NCBI GenBank assembly: GCA_017745595.1 | Contig: WMBV01000010.1 | Span: 62,001 to 126,000 of the forward strand | Direction: 5' to 3' | Length of the DNA stretch: 64,000 nt | DNA from: Bordetella petrii | GTDB lineage: Bacteria; Pseudomonadota; Gammaproteobacteria; Burkholderiales; Burkholderiaceae_B | In this document: positions 9,394 through 17,738 of the stretch, one piece after another | How the letters are laid out: each line of letters begins with the position of its first letter | Position numbering within the stretch: the first letter of the stretch is position 1 | Notes under the pieces: generated by a model | The model's input: the letters and a program-made list of their open reading frames with translations, nothing else | Databases searched by the model: none | What the model was told of the DNA's origin: nothing | Translations under genes and position numbers: made by a program

Positions 9394-9461
9394 GATTGTC
9401 TTCTCCTGGTCTGTGTTGATTACTGCATGGAATCGCGGAATTCGAAGCGACTTCCGGCCTG

Positions 9462-10820
9462 TCAGCGGGCTGCCTGAATTGCTTTGAACGCAGCCAGCAC
9501 GTCGCTCAGCCGGGCGTCTGGCAGCGCCTGGACGAAACGCTCAAGATGGTCGTAGGCGGCCGGCGCCACGCCGGTTTCCTCGCCGATGCCGCGTACCAGG
9601 GCCGATACGCGTTTGCGGTCGTAACTGTATTCGGTGTGGTCTGTCTGCAAGGCGATGACGACCGGCGATAGGCCGCCCTCGACATCCGCCTCGATGCGGC
9701 AGGCCAGCAGGCCCAGGGCCTCGTCGGCCACCGGCTTGATCAGCGGAATCAACCGGTGAACCCCGGGATCTTCGAAGGCCGCCATGCGGGCGATGGTGGG
9801 CGTGCCATACAAGAGTGTGGTCGCCACGCAGAACTGGATGCTCATCAGGGTGCCCGATACGCTGGCGAACGGACCTTCCTTGTCCATGCCGGCATAGCCC
9901 ACCACGGTGGGGTTCAGATACACACGCAGCGCCTTGGCTTCGGTGCCGCGGGCCTGTAGCGCCTCGCGCAACTGCAGGGCCGCGCGGACGGGCGTTTGGT
10001 TCAGCGCGCAGACGGGATACGGCTTGAACGTCACTTTCAGTACCGACCACTCCTGGCCCAGGCGGCCGGCAATGGCATCGACATCGCAGTCCTGGCGGAC
10101 GAAGGTACGCACGAAGCCGCTGCGCCCTTCGAAAGCCCCAGCGGCGGAAACCGATCCCTGGGCGGCCAACGCCGCGGCGCACAGGCCGTTGCGGGCGGCC
10201 ATACCCACCTGGTAACGCCATTCATCGGTACCGTCGCCGAAAGACTGCAGGATGCCTCCCGCGAACGACGCGGCGTTGGACAGTGCGGCGGCGGTCTGCG
10301 CTACCGGAAGCTTCCATAGACGGGCCGTCGCGGCGGCCGCGGCCACCGTACCGTACAGAGGCGAGGCGCGCAGGCCGGCTGCGGTGGTGCTGGCGGAATA
10401 CGCCGACTCGAGCGCACCGCCGATCTCGTAACCCGCCACCAGGGCCGGCAGCAGGTCGGCGACCTTGCCTTCGCCGTTCTCGATCAATGCCGTCAGCAGA
10501 GGCAGCAGAATTGCGCCGAAGTGCGCCACGCCGCAGGTGTCTTCTTGCGCGCGTCCGTGAAACAGGGCGGCATTGGCCAGTGCCGCGCCCGCTACCGTTG
10601 TTCGGTTGCCGCTGCCCAGCAGGGTGGCGCCCTCGGCGCGCGAACCATCCATGGCCAGCACCGCGCGCTCGGCCACAGCGAAAAACGGCGTGGGGTGGGA
10701 TCCCAGTGCGATGCCATAGCCATTGAGCACGCAGGCACGGGCCTTCTCAATGACGGGCGCCGGAATAGTTTCCAGGGTCAGGCTGCCTGCAAATTCTGCA
10801 AATCGTTGAGCCAGGTACAT
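9462..10820 (-). CDS. MmgE/PrpD family protein
   Basis: A 452-residue member of the 2-methylcitrate dehydratase / aconitate decarboxylase superfamily, whose known members dehydrate or decarboxylate tricarboxylates and related acids. The signatures seen are the N-terminal helical domain with ARACVLNGYGIALG, the GAALANAALFHG segment and the KVTFKPYPVCALNQTPV motif, which places Lys, Pro and His/Cys-like residues near the active site. The open frame continues upstream, but ATG 10820 has GGAGG immediately before it and starts the family. It sits between an acyl-CoA ligase and the ABC importer. Citrate-cycle synthase partners (prpC) are absent, so a methylcitrate role is unlikely; it may act on the imported compound. 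Confidence 0.85.
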   Translation of the reverse strand: MYLAQRFAEFAGSLTLETIPAPVIEKARACVLNGYGIALGSHPTPFFAVAERAVLAMDGSRAEGATLLGSGNRTTVAGAALANAALFHGRAQEDTCGVAHFGAILLPLLTALIENGEGKVADLLPALVAGYEIGGALESAYSASTTAAGLRASPLYGTVAAAAATARLWKLPVAQTAAALSNAASFAGGILQSFGDGTDEWRYQVGMAARNGLCAAALAAQGSVSAAGAFEGRSGFVRTFVRQDCDVDAIAGRLGQEWSVLKVTFKPYPVCALNQTPVRAALQLREALQARGTEAKALRVYLNPTVVGYAGMDKEGPFASVSGTLMSIQFCVATTLLYGTPTIARMAAFEDPGVHRLIPLIKPVADEALGLLACRIEADVEGGLSPVVIALQTDHTEYSYDRKRVSALVRGIGEETGVAPAAYDHLERFVQALPDARLSDVLAAFKAIQAAR

Positions 10821-10855
10821 AGAGCCTCCTTGTCGTGGATACTGTCTTCCGAGGG

Positions 10856-12349
10856 TCATGGGTTGTATTGGTCGCGCAAAACCCGCTTGAGCACCTTGCC
10901 GGAGGGATTGCGCGGCAGTTCCGTGACAATCTTGAGTTCGCGCGGCACTTTGAAGCTGGCCAGGTGCTTGCGGCAATACTGGGCGATCTCTTCCAGGGTG
11001 AGGGTCTGGCCATCTTTCAGGACCACCACGGCGGTGATCCTCTCCCCCCATTTCTCGTCTGGAACGCCTATGACCGCCGCCTCGGCGACCTGCGGCAGCT
11101 CATACAGCACCGACTCGACTTCGCTGGAAGCCACGTTCTCGGCGCCGGTCAGTATCATGTCCTTGGTGCGATCGGTGACGAACAGAAAACCCTCTTCGTC
11201 CAGATAGCCCACATCGCCGCTGCGCAGCCATTCGCCGAAGAACGCCTCGGCAGTTTTCTCCGGCGCATTCCAGTAGCCGCGTGTCACCTTGGGTCCACGA
11301 ATGCAGATCTCGCCCTTCTGGTTGGCGGCCAGCCAACGGCCTTCGCTATCTGCAATGCGTATCTCCACATGCGGCAGCGCACGCCCGGTAGAACCGATTT
11401 TCTCGATCTCACGGCCAGCCTCCATCAGCGTGTCGCCGCTGCAGGTTTCCGTCATGCCGAAGCCGTCGATGAACCGCCCGTGCGTGAAGACGCGCGTAAA
11501 GTCGCGGATACGGGATTCCGGCGTTTTCTCGCCGCCGGCAATGCACCAGCCGAATGACCGCACATCGAAGCGCTCAGGGCGGGGCACCGCCAGCACGCGA
11601 TTCAGCATTACCGGCGCCATCCAGCCGCAGGTCAATTGGTGGCGTTCGATGGCGGACAGCACTGCTTCCGGATCGAATTCGCGCTGCACGCAGAACATGC
11701 CTCCTACCCACAACACGGCAATACCCGGCAGGTCGAACGCGCCCACGTGATACAGCGGGCCCACGACCAGCAATTTTTCCCGTTGGGTCAGCCCCAGCGC
11801 AATGACGTGGTCAATAGATTTCCAGTAGAGATTTCCATACGAGTGCATCACGCCCTTGGGCCGCGACGTCGTGCCCGACGTGTACATGAGACGAACCAGG
11901 TCGTGCTCCGCCACATTCGCCTGTTCCGGAATGGGTAGGCCAGGTTTGCCCAGGCGGCTTGCACCTTCCTGGGCGTGCGCATCCACTATTATCTTCGGCA
12001 CCGGCAGCTCAGCCACCGAGGCGAACTCTTCGTCCACGAACAGCAGCTTGGCACCGGAGTCGGCCAATATGTAGCCGGCCTCCGGTGCGGCCAGGCGATA
12101 GTTGACGGGCAGGAACACCGCGCCCAGGTAGCTGGCCGCGAAGGCAAGTTCCAGGAACGCGGTGCTGTTCTTCATGAACAGCGCCACCACGTCATTACGT
12201 CCTATGCCTTGCGCATGCAGCATGGCCGCCGTCTGGCGGATCCGTTCGTAGAACTGCGCGTAGCTGATCTCGACATCGCGGTACACGATGGCGGGTTGGT
12301 CTGGCGTGCGGCCTGCGTGATAGGCCACCGACGCGCTAAGGTTGAACAT
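10856..12349 (-). CDS. AMP-forming acyl-CoA ligase
   Basis: Converts a free carboxylic acid to its CoA ester using ATP. The 497 residues contain the P-loop LMYTSGTTSRPKGVMHS (about 150-167), the adenylate motif DGFGMTETCSG, the hinge GDVGYLDEEGFLFVTDRTKD and the catalytic lysine in NPSGKVLKR near the C-terminus. Length and motifs match medium-chain or aromatic acyl-CoA ligases. It sits between the acyl-CoA dehydrogenase gene and the PrpD-like gene, and would make the CoA ester that the dehydrogenase and hydratase of the same operon process. The substrate is not predictable. Confidence 0.9.
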   Translation of the reverse strand: MFNLSASVAYHAGRTPDQPAIVYRDVEISYAQFYERIRQTAAMLHAQGIGRNDVVALFMKNSTAFLELAFAASYLGAVFLPVNYRLAAPEAGYILADSGAKLLFVDEEFASVAELPVPKIIVDAHAQEGASRLGKPGLPIPEQANVAEHDLVRLMYTSGTTSRPKGVMHSYGNLYWKSIDHVIALGLTQREKLLVVGPLYHVGAFDLPGIAVLWVGGMFCVQREFDPEAVLSAIERHQLTCGWMAPVMLNRVLAVPRPERFDVRSFGWCIAGGEKTPESRIRDFTRVFTHGRFIDGFGMTETCSGDTLMEAGREIEKIGSTGRALPHVEIRIADSEGRWLAANQKGEICIRGPKVTRGYWNAPEKTAEAFFGEWLRSGDVGYLDEEGFLFVTDRTKDMILTGAENVASSEVESVLYELPQVAEAAVIGVPDEKWGERITAVVVLKDGQTLTLEEIAQYCRKHLASFKVPRELKIVTELPRNPSGKVLKRVLRDQYNP

Positions 12350-12425
12350 GGTGTTGTCTCCGTGGAGTGGCGGATCGTGCGCGTGGGTCGCGGCAGCGCC
12401 GGTCCCACGTCTGGGTCTGGGCCGT

Positions 12426-13601
12426 TCAATACGACTTCGGCATGCCCAGGTCGTGAACAGCGATGTAGTTCAGGATCATTTCCTCTGAAACCGGGGCGAA
12501 TTTGAACAGACGCGCGTCGCGCCAGAGTCTTTCCACATGGAATTCGCGTGCGTAGCCCATGCCGCCCATCGTTTGCATGGCGCGCTCGATCGCGTGGGTG
12601 GCGGCCTGCGAGCCAATCAGCTTGCCGATGTTCGCTTCGGTTCCGTACGGCAGGCCCTGGTCGCACAGTGCGGCGGCTTTCAGGTTCATGAGGCGGGCGC
12701 ATTCCAGTTCCGCATGGGATTGCGCCAGCGGGAACTGCAGGCCCTGGTAGGAACTGATAGGCTTGCTTCCGAAGACCTTCCGGTCATTGGCGTACTGCAC
12801 CGCCATCCGCTCGGCCAGGCGGCCCGCGCCCACCAGGCCGGCCGTGGTGACGATGCGCTCGGTGTTCAGCACATCGAGCAGCTCGCGAAAACCCTTGTCC
12901 AGGGTGCCCACCAGTTCGTGCGGTTCGATACGGACGTTGTCGAAAAAGACCGAGCACGCGCTCAATGTCTGAGTGCCGACTTTTTCGATTGCGGCGTAGG
13001 TCAGGCCCTCGCGTTCTACATCGATGATGAACATCGAGATGCCATCGGTAGGCCGCACGCCTTCGACCTGCCTGGTGGTGCGCGCCACTACCAGCATCTT
13101 GTGGGCCGCGTCTACCGCGGTGATCCAGATCTTGCGCCCATTCAGCCGCCAGCCGCCGCCGGGTTCGGCCTCGGCGAAGCTTTTCATGGCCAGCGTATTG
13201 GTGCCCGCATCCGGTTCGGTCAGCGCCATGCAGAAGTTCAATTCGCCACGGATCAGCCCCGGCAGCAGATCGCGCTTCATTTGCTCGCTGCCGAATCGGG
13301 AGATCGGCACCCCGCCGAAGATGGGGTTGATCATGAACAATTGCCCCAAGGTCGAGCCGCCGCCGGCGGCGGACAGCTCTTCCACGATCAAGGCGAGTTC
13401 GAGCATGCCCAGGCCGGATCCGCCATGGGCTTCCGGCAGCGCCGCCCCCGCCAGGCCGGCGTCGCAGATCGCCTGCCAGCATTCTTTCGGGAAGGCCTTG
13501 GCATGGTCCTGCTCGTACCAATAATCGACGCCGTAGGCTTCCCCTATGCGGCGAGCGGTCTCGACGATAAGCTTCTGCTCGTCTGAAAGCGAAAAATCCA
13601 T
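12426..13601 (-). CDS. Acyl-CoA dehydrogenase
   Basis: FAD enzyme introducing an alpha,beta double bond into an acyl-CoA. The 391 residues have the N-terminal helical domain, the middle beta domain with MALTEPDAGTNTLAMKS and WITAVDAAHKMLVVA, and the C-terminal domain ending in GGMGYAREFHVERLWRDARLF, all normal for the family. It starts five bases from the E2 stop and is followed by the acyl-CoA ligase gene. Together with the nearby true enoyl-CoA hydratase it supplies the first two steps of a beta-oxidation-like route for the operon's substrate. Confidence 0.92.
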   Translation of the reverse strand: MDFSLSDEQKLIVETARRIGEAYGVDYWYEQDHAKAFPKECWQAICDAGLAGAALPEAHGGSGLGMLELALIVEELSAAGGGSTLGQLFMINPIFGGVPISRFGSEQMKRDLLPGLIRGELNFCMALTEPDAGTNTLAMKSFAEAEPGGGWRLNGRKIWITAVDAAHKMLVVARTTRQVEGVRPTDGISMFIIDVEREGLTYAAIEKVGTQTLSACSVFFDNVRIEPHELVGTLDKGFRELLDVLNTERIVTTAGLVGAGRLAERMAVQYANDRKVFGSKPISSYQGLQFPLAQSHAELECARLMNLKAAALCDQGLPYGTEANIGKLIGSQAATHAIERAMQTMGGMGYAREFHVERLWRDARLFKFAPVSEEMILNYIAVHDLGMPKSY

Positions 13602-13606
13602 GAATT

Positions 13607-14845
13607 CTATCCTTGGGTCTGGATACGATTGCGCAGCAGCCGGTAGGGGTCTTGCAGCAATTCGATGACCTGATTGAGAAACTTCAGCGCGCTGGCGCCA
13701 TCGTGCAGCCGGTGATCGGCCGCCAGGACGACGCCCATTTCGCGCTTGAGCGCCGGTGCGCCTTGTGCATCGGGCCGGAATACCTCACGGATGCTGCCGA
13801 CCCCCAGAATTGCCGATTGCGGCGGGTTGATGATGGGGGTCATGTAGGTGACGTTGAACATGCCGGCATTGGACACCGTGATGGCGCCGCCGCTCATGTC
13901 GTCGCGGGTGGCCTTGCCCATGCGTACGCGTTCCAGCAAGGCTCCCGATTGCTCGGCTATATCGTCCAGCGTCGCGTCGCGCAGGCCATGCAGCACCGGC
14001 GCCATCAGGCCGCGTTCCGTGGCCACCGCCATGCCGACGTCGATGTCTTCGTACTGGACAATGTGGTCGTCGTTCCAGATGCGGTTCTGGTAGGGCAGGG
14101 CGTACAGGGCGCGTGCCACGGCGGCAAGCACGAAATGGTTCAACGTCAGCCTGGGCGTGCCGGGCTGCTGGTTGAGGCGCGACCGCAGGGCCAGCAATTC
14201 GCTCACCTCGGCTTCCGCGGCCAGATAAAAATGCGGAACCTGCTTGGCCTGCACCATGCGCCGCGCCATCGACTGCACCAGCGCGCTGGCGGCAACTGGC
14301 TGCGCCGCGGGTGGGCGTGCGGGCCCCGGCCCCGGGGCCGGGGCGGAAAGCGAAGGCGCGTCGTCGCGGTGCGTGGAGGCCTGGCCCGCCTGATTCCGGA
14401 CGTCGGCCGCCCGGATGCGGCCTCCGGGGCCGCTGCCGGCGATCCGGCCCAGGTCAAGGCTGGATTCACGCGCCAGGCGCCGCGCCAGCGGCGTGGCCAC
14501 TACCCGGCCGCCGGCCGGGACTGCGGCGGTGATTGGCGCGGGTGCGGCCACCGGGGGCGATGCGGCGGCAGGATCGGCCGGCGGCGCATCCGCCGCCTGG
14601 CCCGGGCCGGTCCAACGCGCGACCACGGTACCCACGGGCACGGTTTCGCCTGCCTGGACCAGAATCTCGGCCAGCACACCGTCGGCCGGGGCGGGAATCT
14701 CGTTGGCGACTTTTTCCGTCTCGACCACGAACAACGGATCTCCCGCCTTGACCGGCTGCCCGGCGCCTATGCTCCATTCGACCAGCATGCCCTCGGTCAT
14801 GGTCAAGCCCAGCTTGGGCATGAGAAGATCGGTCAACTGGCTCAT
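13607..14845 (-). CDS. 2-oxoacid dehydrogenase E2, dihydrolipoamide acyltransferase
   Basis: Core of the dehydrogenase complex; transfers the acyl group from lipoamide to CoA. The 412 residues run in order: one lipoyl domain with the lipoylated lysine in VVETEKVANEI (K45), an Ala/Pro-rich linker (about 80-120), a peripheral subunit-binding domain (ATPLARRLA...GSGPGGRIRAADV), a second Pro/Ala linker and the catalytic acyltransferase domain ending with the active-site DHRLHDGA. The usual motif is HxxxDG and it is intact. It begins three bases from the upstream hydratase stop. Partners E1alpha and E1beta are upstream; E3 is at 3237-4646. Confidence 0.92.
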   Translation of the reverse strand: MSQLTDLLMPKLGLTMTEGMLVEWSIGAGQPVKAGDPLFVVETEKVANEIPAPADGVLAEILVQAGETVPVGTVVARWTGPGQAADAPPADPAAASPPVAAPAPITAAVPAGGRVVATPLARRLARESSLDLGRIAGSGPGGRIRAADVRNQAGQASTHRDDAPSLSAPAPGPGPARPPAAQPVAASALVQSMARRMVQAKQVPHFYLAAEAEVSELLALRSRLNQQPGTPRLTLNHFVLAAVARALYALPYQNRIWNDDHIVQYEDIDVGMAVATERGLMAPVLHGLRDATLDDIAEQSGALLERVRMGKATRDDMSGGAITVSNAGMFNVTYMTPIINPPQSAILGVGSIREVFRPDAQGAPALKREMGVVLAADHRLHDGASALKFLNQVIELLQDPYRLLRNRIQTQG

Positions 14846-14848
14846 GAG

Positions 14849-15634
14849 CTATTGCCCCGTAAAGCGGGCGGCGCGCTTTTCAAGAAAGGCGCCGATGCCT
14901 TCATGTGCATCGCGCGTATCCAGTACCAGACCAATCATGGCTTGTTCATGCGCCAGGGCGTTGGCCAGCGGCATGTCGGCGCCATCGCGCAGCGTCCGCT
15001 TGAGCAGCTTGAGCACCAGAGGTGACTTGCCGGCGATCTGCTCGGCCAGGGTCATGACTTCGTTCATGAGTTCATTGCGCGGGACGGCGCGATTGGCCAG
15101 CCCGACACGCACGGCTTCGCTCGCGCTGATGCGGCCGCCGGTGAACATGATTTCTTTGGCTACGCACGGCGCGATCTGGCGGATGATGCGCTGCGTGCCG
15201 CCGGCCCCGGGGAACAGGCCCAGATTGATTTCGGTGAGCGCAATCGCGGCGCTGTCGGCCAGGATGCGCAGGTCGAGTGCCAGCAGCAGCTCGGTGCCGC
15301 CGCCCAGCGCCCAGCCGTTGACGGCGGCAATGGTCGGCTTGTCGCATGTTTCCAAGCGCCGGAACACGCGGTGAATGTCTTCGGCGAATTCCCGGTAGTG
15401 CGCCAGGCCTTGCCGGGAGTTCAGGTCTCCCAGGTCGCCGCCCGCCACGAAAGACTTCTCGCCGGCGCCCGTGATGACGATGACGCGGCAGTCGTCGTTG
15501 GCCTCGAGGGCCGCAAAGGCCTGTTCCAGCTCGAGCAGCGTCGCGGTATCCAGCGCGTTGTGCACCGCCGGACGATTGATGGTCAGGACTCCGACGTGAT
15601 TGCGGATTTCGGTGAGGATGCTTGGTTCTTTCAT
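14849..15634 (-). CDS. Enoyl-CoA hydratase (both catalytic glutamates present)
   Basis: A 261-residue crotonase-fold enzyme that adds water to 2-enoyl-CoA. It shows the oxyanion-hole loop SFVAGGDLGDL and both hydratase glutamates, one in LGGGTELLLA and one in LTEINLGLFPGAGGTQ, so a true hydratase is likely, unlike several other crotonases in this window. It is inserted between E1beta (14 bases away) and E2 (three bases away), which ties its expression to the dehydrogenase complex. Confidence 0.9.
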   Translation of the reverse strand: MKEPSILTEIRNHVGVLTINRPAVHNALDTATLLELEQAFAALEANDDCRVIVITGAGEKSFVAGGDLGDLNSRQGLAHYREFAEDIHRVFRRLETCDKPTIAAVNGWALGGGTELLLALDLRILADSAAIALTEINLGLFPGAGGTQRIIRQIAPCVAKEIMFTGGRISASEAVRVGLANRAVPRNELMNEVMTLAEQIAGKSPLVLKLLKRTLRDGADMPLANALAHEQAMIGLVLDTRDAHEGIGAFLEKRAARFTGQ

Positions 15635-15648
15635 GCTGTCTCCGGTGA

Positions 15649-16623
15649 TCAGGCGCAGAGCTTGCGGGCGGCTGCGATGATGTCTGCTTCTTGGGGCTGG
15701 TATTGCGTTTCCAGTGACGGCGCGAACGGTACCGGCACGAATGGCGCCGCGACCCGGACGATGGGGGCATCCAGTTCGTCGAAGCCGATATCCGCCATGC
15801 GCGCGGCGATCTCGGCACCGACGCCGAAGGCCTCCACGGCCTCGTGCACGATCAGCAAGCGGTGCGTGCGTTTCAGCGACGCCAGCACCGCCTGTTCGTC
15901 CCAGGGCTGGATGGTGCGCAGATCCAGGATCTCGGCTTCGATACCTTGTTCTGCGAGCGCTCGCGCGGCCTGTTCGACTTTTGCGACGGTGGCGCCATAA
16001 GTCACGACGGTAAGATCGCGGCCGGCGCGCGCCAGGCGCGCCCGACCCAGCGGGATGGGGCCGGCGTCGTCAGGTACTTCGCCTTTGGCCGCATACAGAG
16101 CCTTGTTTTCGACGAATATCACCGGATCCGGGTCCTGGATCGAGGACTTGAGCAAGCCGTAGGCGTCGGCCGGGTTACTGGGGCACACGACTTTCAGCCC
16201 CGGAATATGCGCGAACCAGGCTTCCAGGCATTGAGAATGCTGCGGCCCCGCGCTGATGCCGCCGCCATGCGGCGTGCGTACGACCAGCGGCACCGACGTC
16301 TGTCCGCCGAACATGAAGCGGGCCTTGGCCGCCTGGTTCACCAATGCGTCCATGGTCAGCGTCATGAAGTCCATGAACATGATTTCCAGCACGGGCTTCA
16401 GGCCCGACAGCGCGGCGCCCACTGCCGCATTGGCCATTGCGGCTTCCGAGATGGGCGTATCGCGGATGCGGTCGGAGCCGAACCGGGCATGCAGGCCGCG
16501 GGTGACGCCGAACGGGCCGCCCGCTTCGGCGATGTCTTCGCCGAACACAAAGACGGTAGGGTCTTCTTCCATGCACTCGGACAGCGCACGATTGATTGCA
16601 TGGGCAAAACGAAGCTCGGCCAT
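15649..16623 (-). CDS. 2-oxoacid dehydrogenase E1 beta subunit
   Basis: Forms the alpha2beta2 thiamine-diphosphate E1 with the preceding gene product and decarboxylates a 2-oxoacid. The 324 residues contain FVFGEDIAEAGGPFGVTRGL (about 25-44), the DTPISEAA segment, and the C-terminal transketolase-C region LLIVHEAVEAFGVGAEIAA. ATG 16623 follows the E1alpha TGA by one base (TGAGATG), with AGAGG inside the end of E1alpha as the ribosome-binding site. A longer open frame exists, but the family begins at MAELRF. Best resemblance is to acetoin and branched-chain-type E1 beta. Confidence 0.92.
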   Translation of the reverse strand: MAELRFAHAINRALSECMEEDPTVFVFGEDIAEAGGPFGVTRGLHARFGSDRIRDTPISEAAMANAAVGAALSGLKPVLEIMFMDFMTLTMDALVNQAAKARFMFGGQTSVPLVVRTPHGGGISAGPQHSQCLEAWFAHIPGLKVVCPSNPADAYGLLKSSIQDPDPVIFVENKALYAAKGEVPDDAGPIPLGRARLARAGRDLTVVTYGATVAKVEQAARALAEQGIEAEILDLRTIQPWDEQAVLASLKRTHRLLIVHEAVEAFGVGAEIAARMADIGFDELDAPIVRVAAPFVPVPFAPSLETQYQPQEADIIAAARKLCA

Positions 16624-16624
16624 C

Positions 16625-17596
16625 TCAGCAAACCTCTGCTTGAGTGTAGACGTCATTGCGCGCAGCCTGCCAATCGGGGGCACGCCCCTGGCGCGCCCGC
16701 TCCACGGCTTTTTCGACACGGGCCTGAAGGCTCTGCAGCACTTGCTCGCGCTGCGCCTTTTTCACGCCTTTCTTTTCCAGCACCGTCTCAAAGCGCGCGA
16801 CGGGATCATGCTCGCCCAGCCCCTCGATTTCGTCGCTGGGCCGATACTTTTGCGGATCGCCTTCGTAGTGGCCGCGCCAGCGATGGGTTATGCACTCGAG
16901 CACTTGCGGGCCCTGGCCCGCGCGGATCGCCTCGGCCGCGGCATGCGCCGCGTCGATGACCTGCAGGACGTCGTTGCCGTCTACCTTGTTGTGCGGCACG
17001 GAAAAAGCGGCCGCCAGCTTGTCCAGCGGCGCCACGAATTGCTTGTGGGTTGGCGAGAATTCGGCCCAGCCATTGTTTTCACATACGAATAGCAGGGGCA
17101 GCCGCCATAGCGAAGCCAGGTTCAGGCTTTCGTGCAGCACCCCTTCGGCCATGGCGCCGTCGCCAAAAAAAGCGACCGCCAGGGCGTCGGTCTTTTTGAC
17201 TTGGTGTGCCAGTGCGCTGCCCAGTGCGATGGGAATACTTGCTCCGACGATGGCGTTGGCGCCCAGCATGCCGATCGACATGTTGGCGACGTGCATCGAA
17301 CCGCCGCGACCCTTGCATATGCCTTCTTCGCGGGCCATCAGCTCGAGGAAGAAATCCTCGATATCGATGCCCTTGGCCAGCGCGTGGCCATGGCCGCGGT
17401 GCGTCGATGCCACCGTATCTTCGCGCCGCAGTACCACGCCCATGGCCGCGGCCACCGCTTCTTGCCCGACGCTCAGGTGAATGAAACCGGGAACCTCGCC
17501 ATCGGCAAACAGGCGCCCGAGCCGCAGCTCTACCAGACGAATGCTCAACATGCGTCCGTACACATCGAGCAGATGTTCTTTGTTGGTCGTTGCCAT
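16625..17596 (-). CDS. 2-oxoacid dehydrogenase E1 alpha subunit
   Basis: Thiamine-diphosphate-binding subunit of the dehydrogenase, 323 residues. It has GFIHLSVGQEAVA, STHRGHGHALAKG, GGSMHVANMSIGMLGANAIVG and the ThDP motif GDGAMAEGVLHES...CENNGWAEF. These resemble acetoin dehydrogenase AcoA and related E1alpha proteins. I prefer ATG 17596, preceded by GAGG; a GTG at 17602 is also in frame. It is the first gene after the palindromic promoter region and heads the long minus-strand series. Acetoin, a branched 2-oxoacid or a ring-cleavage 2-oxoacid are possible substrates. Confidence 0.92.
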   Translation of the reverse strand: MATTNKEHLLDVYGRMLSIRLVELRLGRLFADGEVPGFIHLSVGQEAVAAAMGVVLRREDTVASTHRGHGHALAKGIDIEDFFLELMAREEGICKGRGGSMHVANMSIGMLGANAIVGASIPIALGSALAHQVKKTDALAVAFFGDGAMAEGVLHESLNLASLWRLPLLFVCENNGWAEFSPTHKQFVAPLDKLAAAFSVPHNKVDGNDVLQVIDAAHAAAEAIRAGQGPQVLECITHRWRGHYEGDPQKYRPSDEIEGLGEHDPVARFETVLEKKGVKKAQREQVLQSLQARVEKAVERARQGRAPDWQAARNDVYTQAEVC

Positions 17597-17641
17597 CTCC
17601 ACCTCGTTACGATCCGGCTCGGCAGTCCAAGCGGAAGAGCC

Positions 17642-17691
17642 ATTATTTTATTGGACGGTTAATATACTAACCGTACGGTTAATAAAATAAT
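17642..17691. promoter_or_regulatory. Nested palindromes with three ACGGTTA half-sites, probable operator
   Basis: Three copies of the half-site ACGGTTA lie at 17655-17661 (+), 17668-17674 (as TAACCGT) and 17675-17681 (+). The last two form the perfect 14-bp palindrome TAACCGTACGGTTA. The first two form a 7-bp inverted repeat with a 6-base spacer. Both are enclosed by a perfect 11-bp AT-rich inverted repeat (17642-17652 / 17681-17691). The palindrome size suits a TetR dimer. It sits 46-95 bases upstream of E1alpha and overlaps the proposed promoter. Confidence 0.75.
17661..17690 (-). promoter_or_regulatory. Probable sigma-70 promoter for the E1alpha operon
   Basis: On the minus strand, -10 TATATT (17666-17661) lies 18 bases after a weak -35 TTATTT (17690-17685), inside the palindromic operator. 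The predicted start near 17654 would leave a leader of about 58 bases. The -10 is good and the -35 poor, which fits a regulated promoter. This is a reading by eye only. Confidence 0.45.
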
Positions 17692-17738
17692 AAGCAAGGA
17701 GGCCGGAGCCGTCAACCAGAGATTTCGCGCGGACCGTT

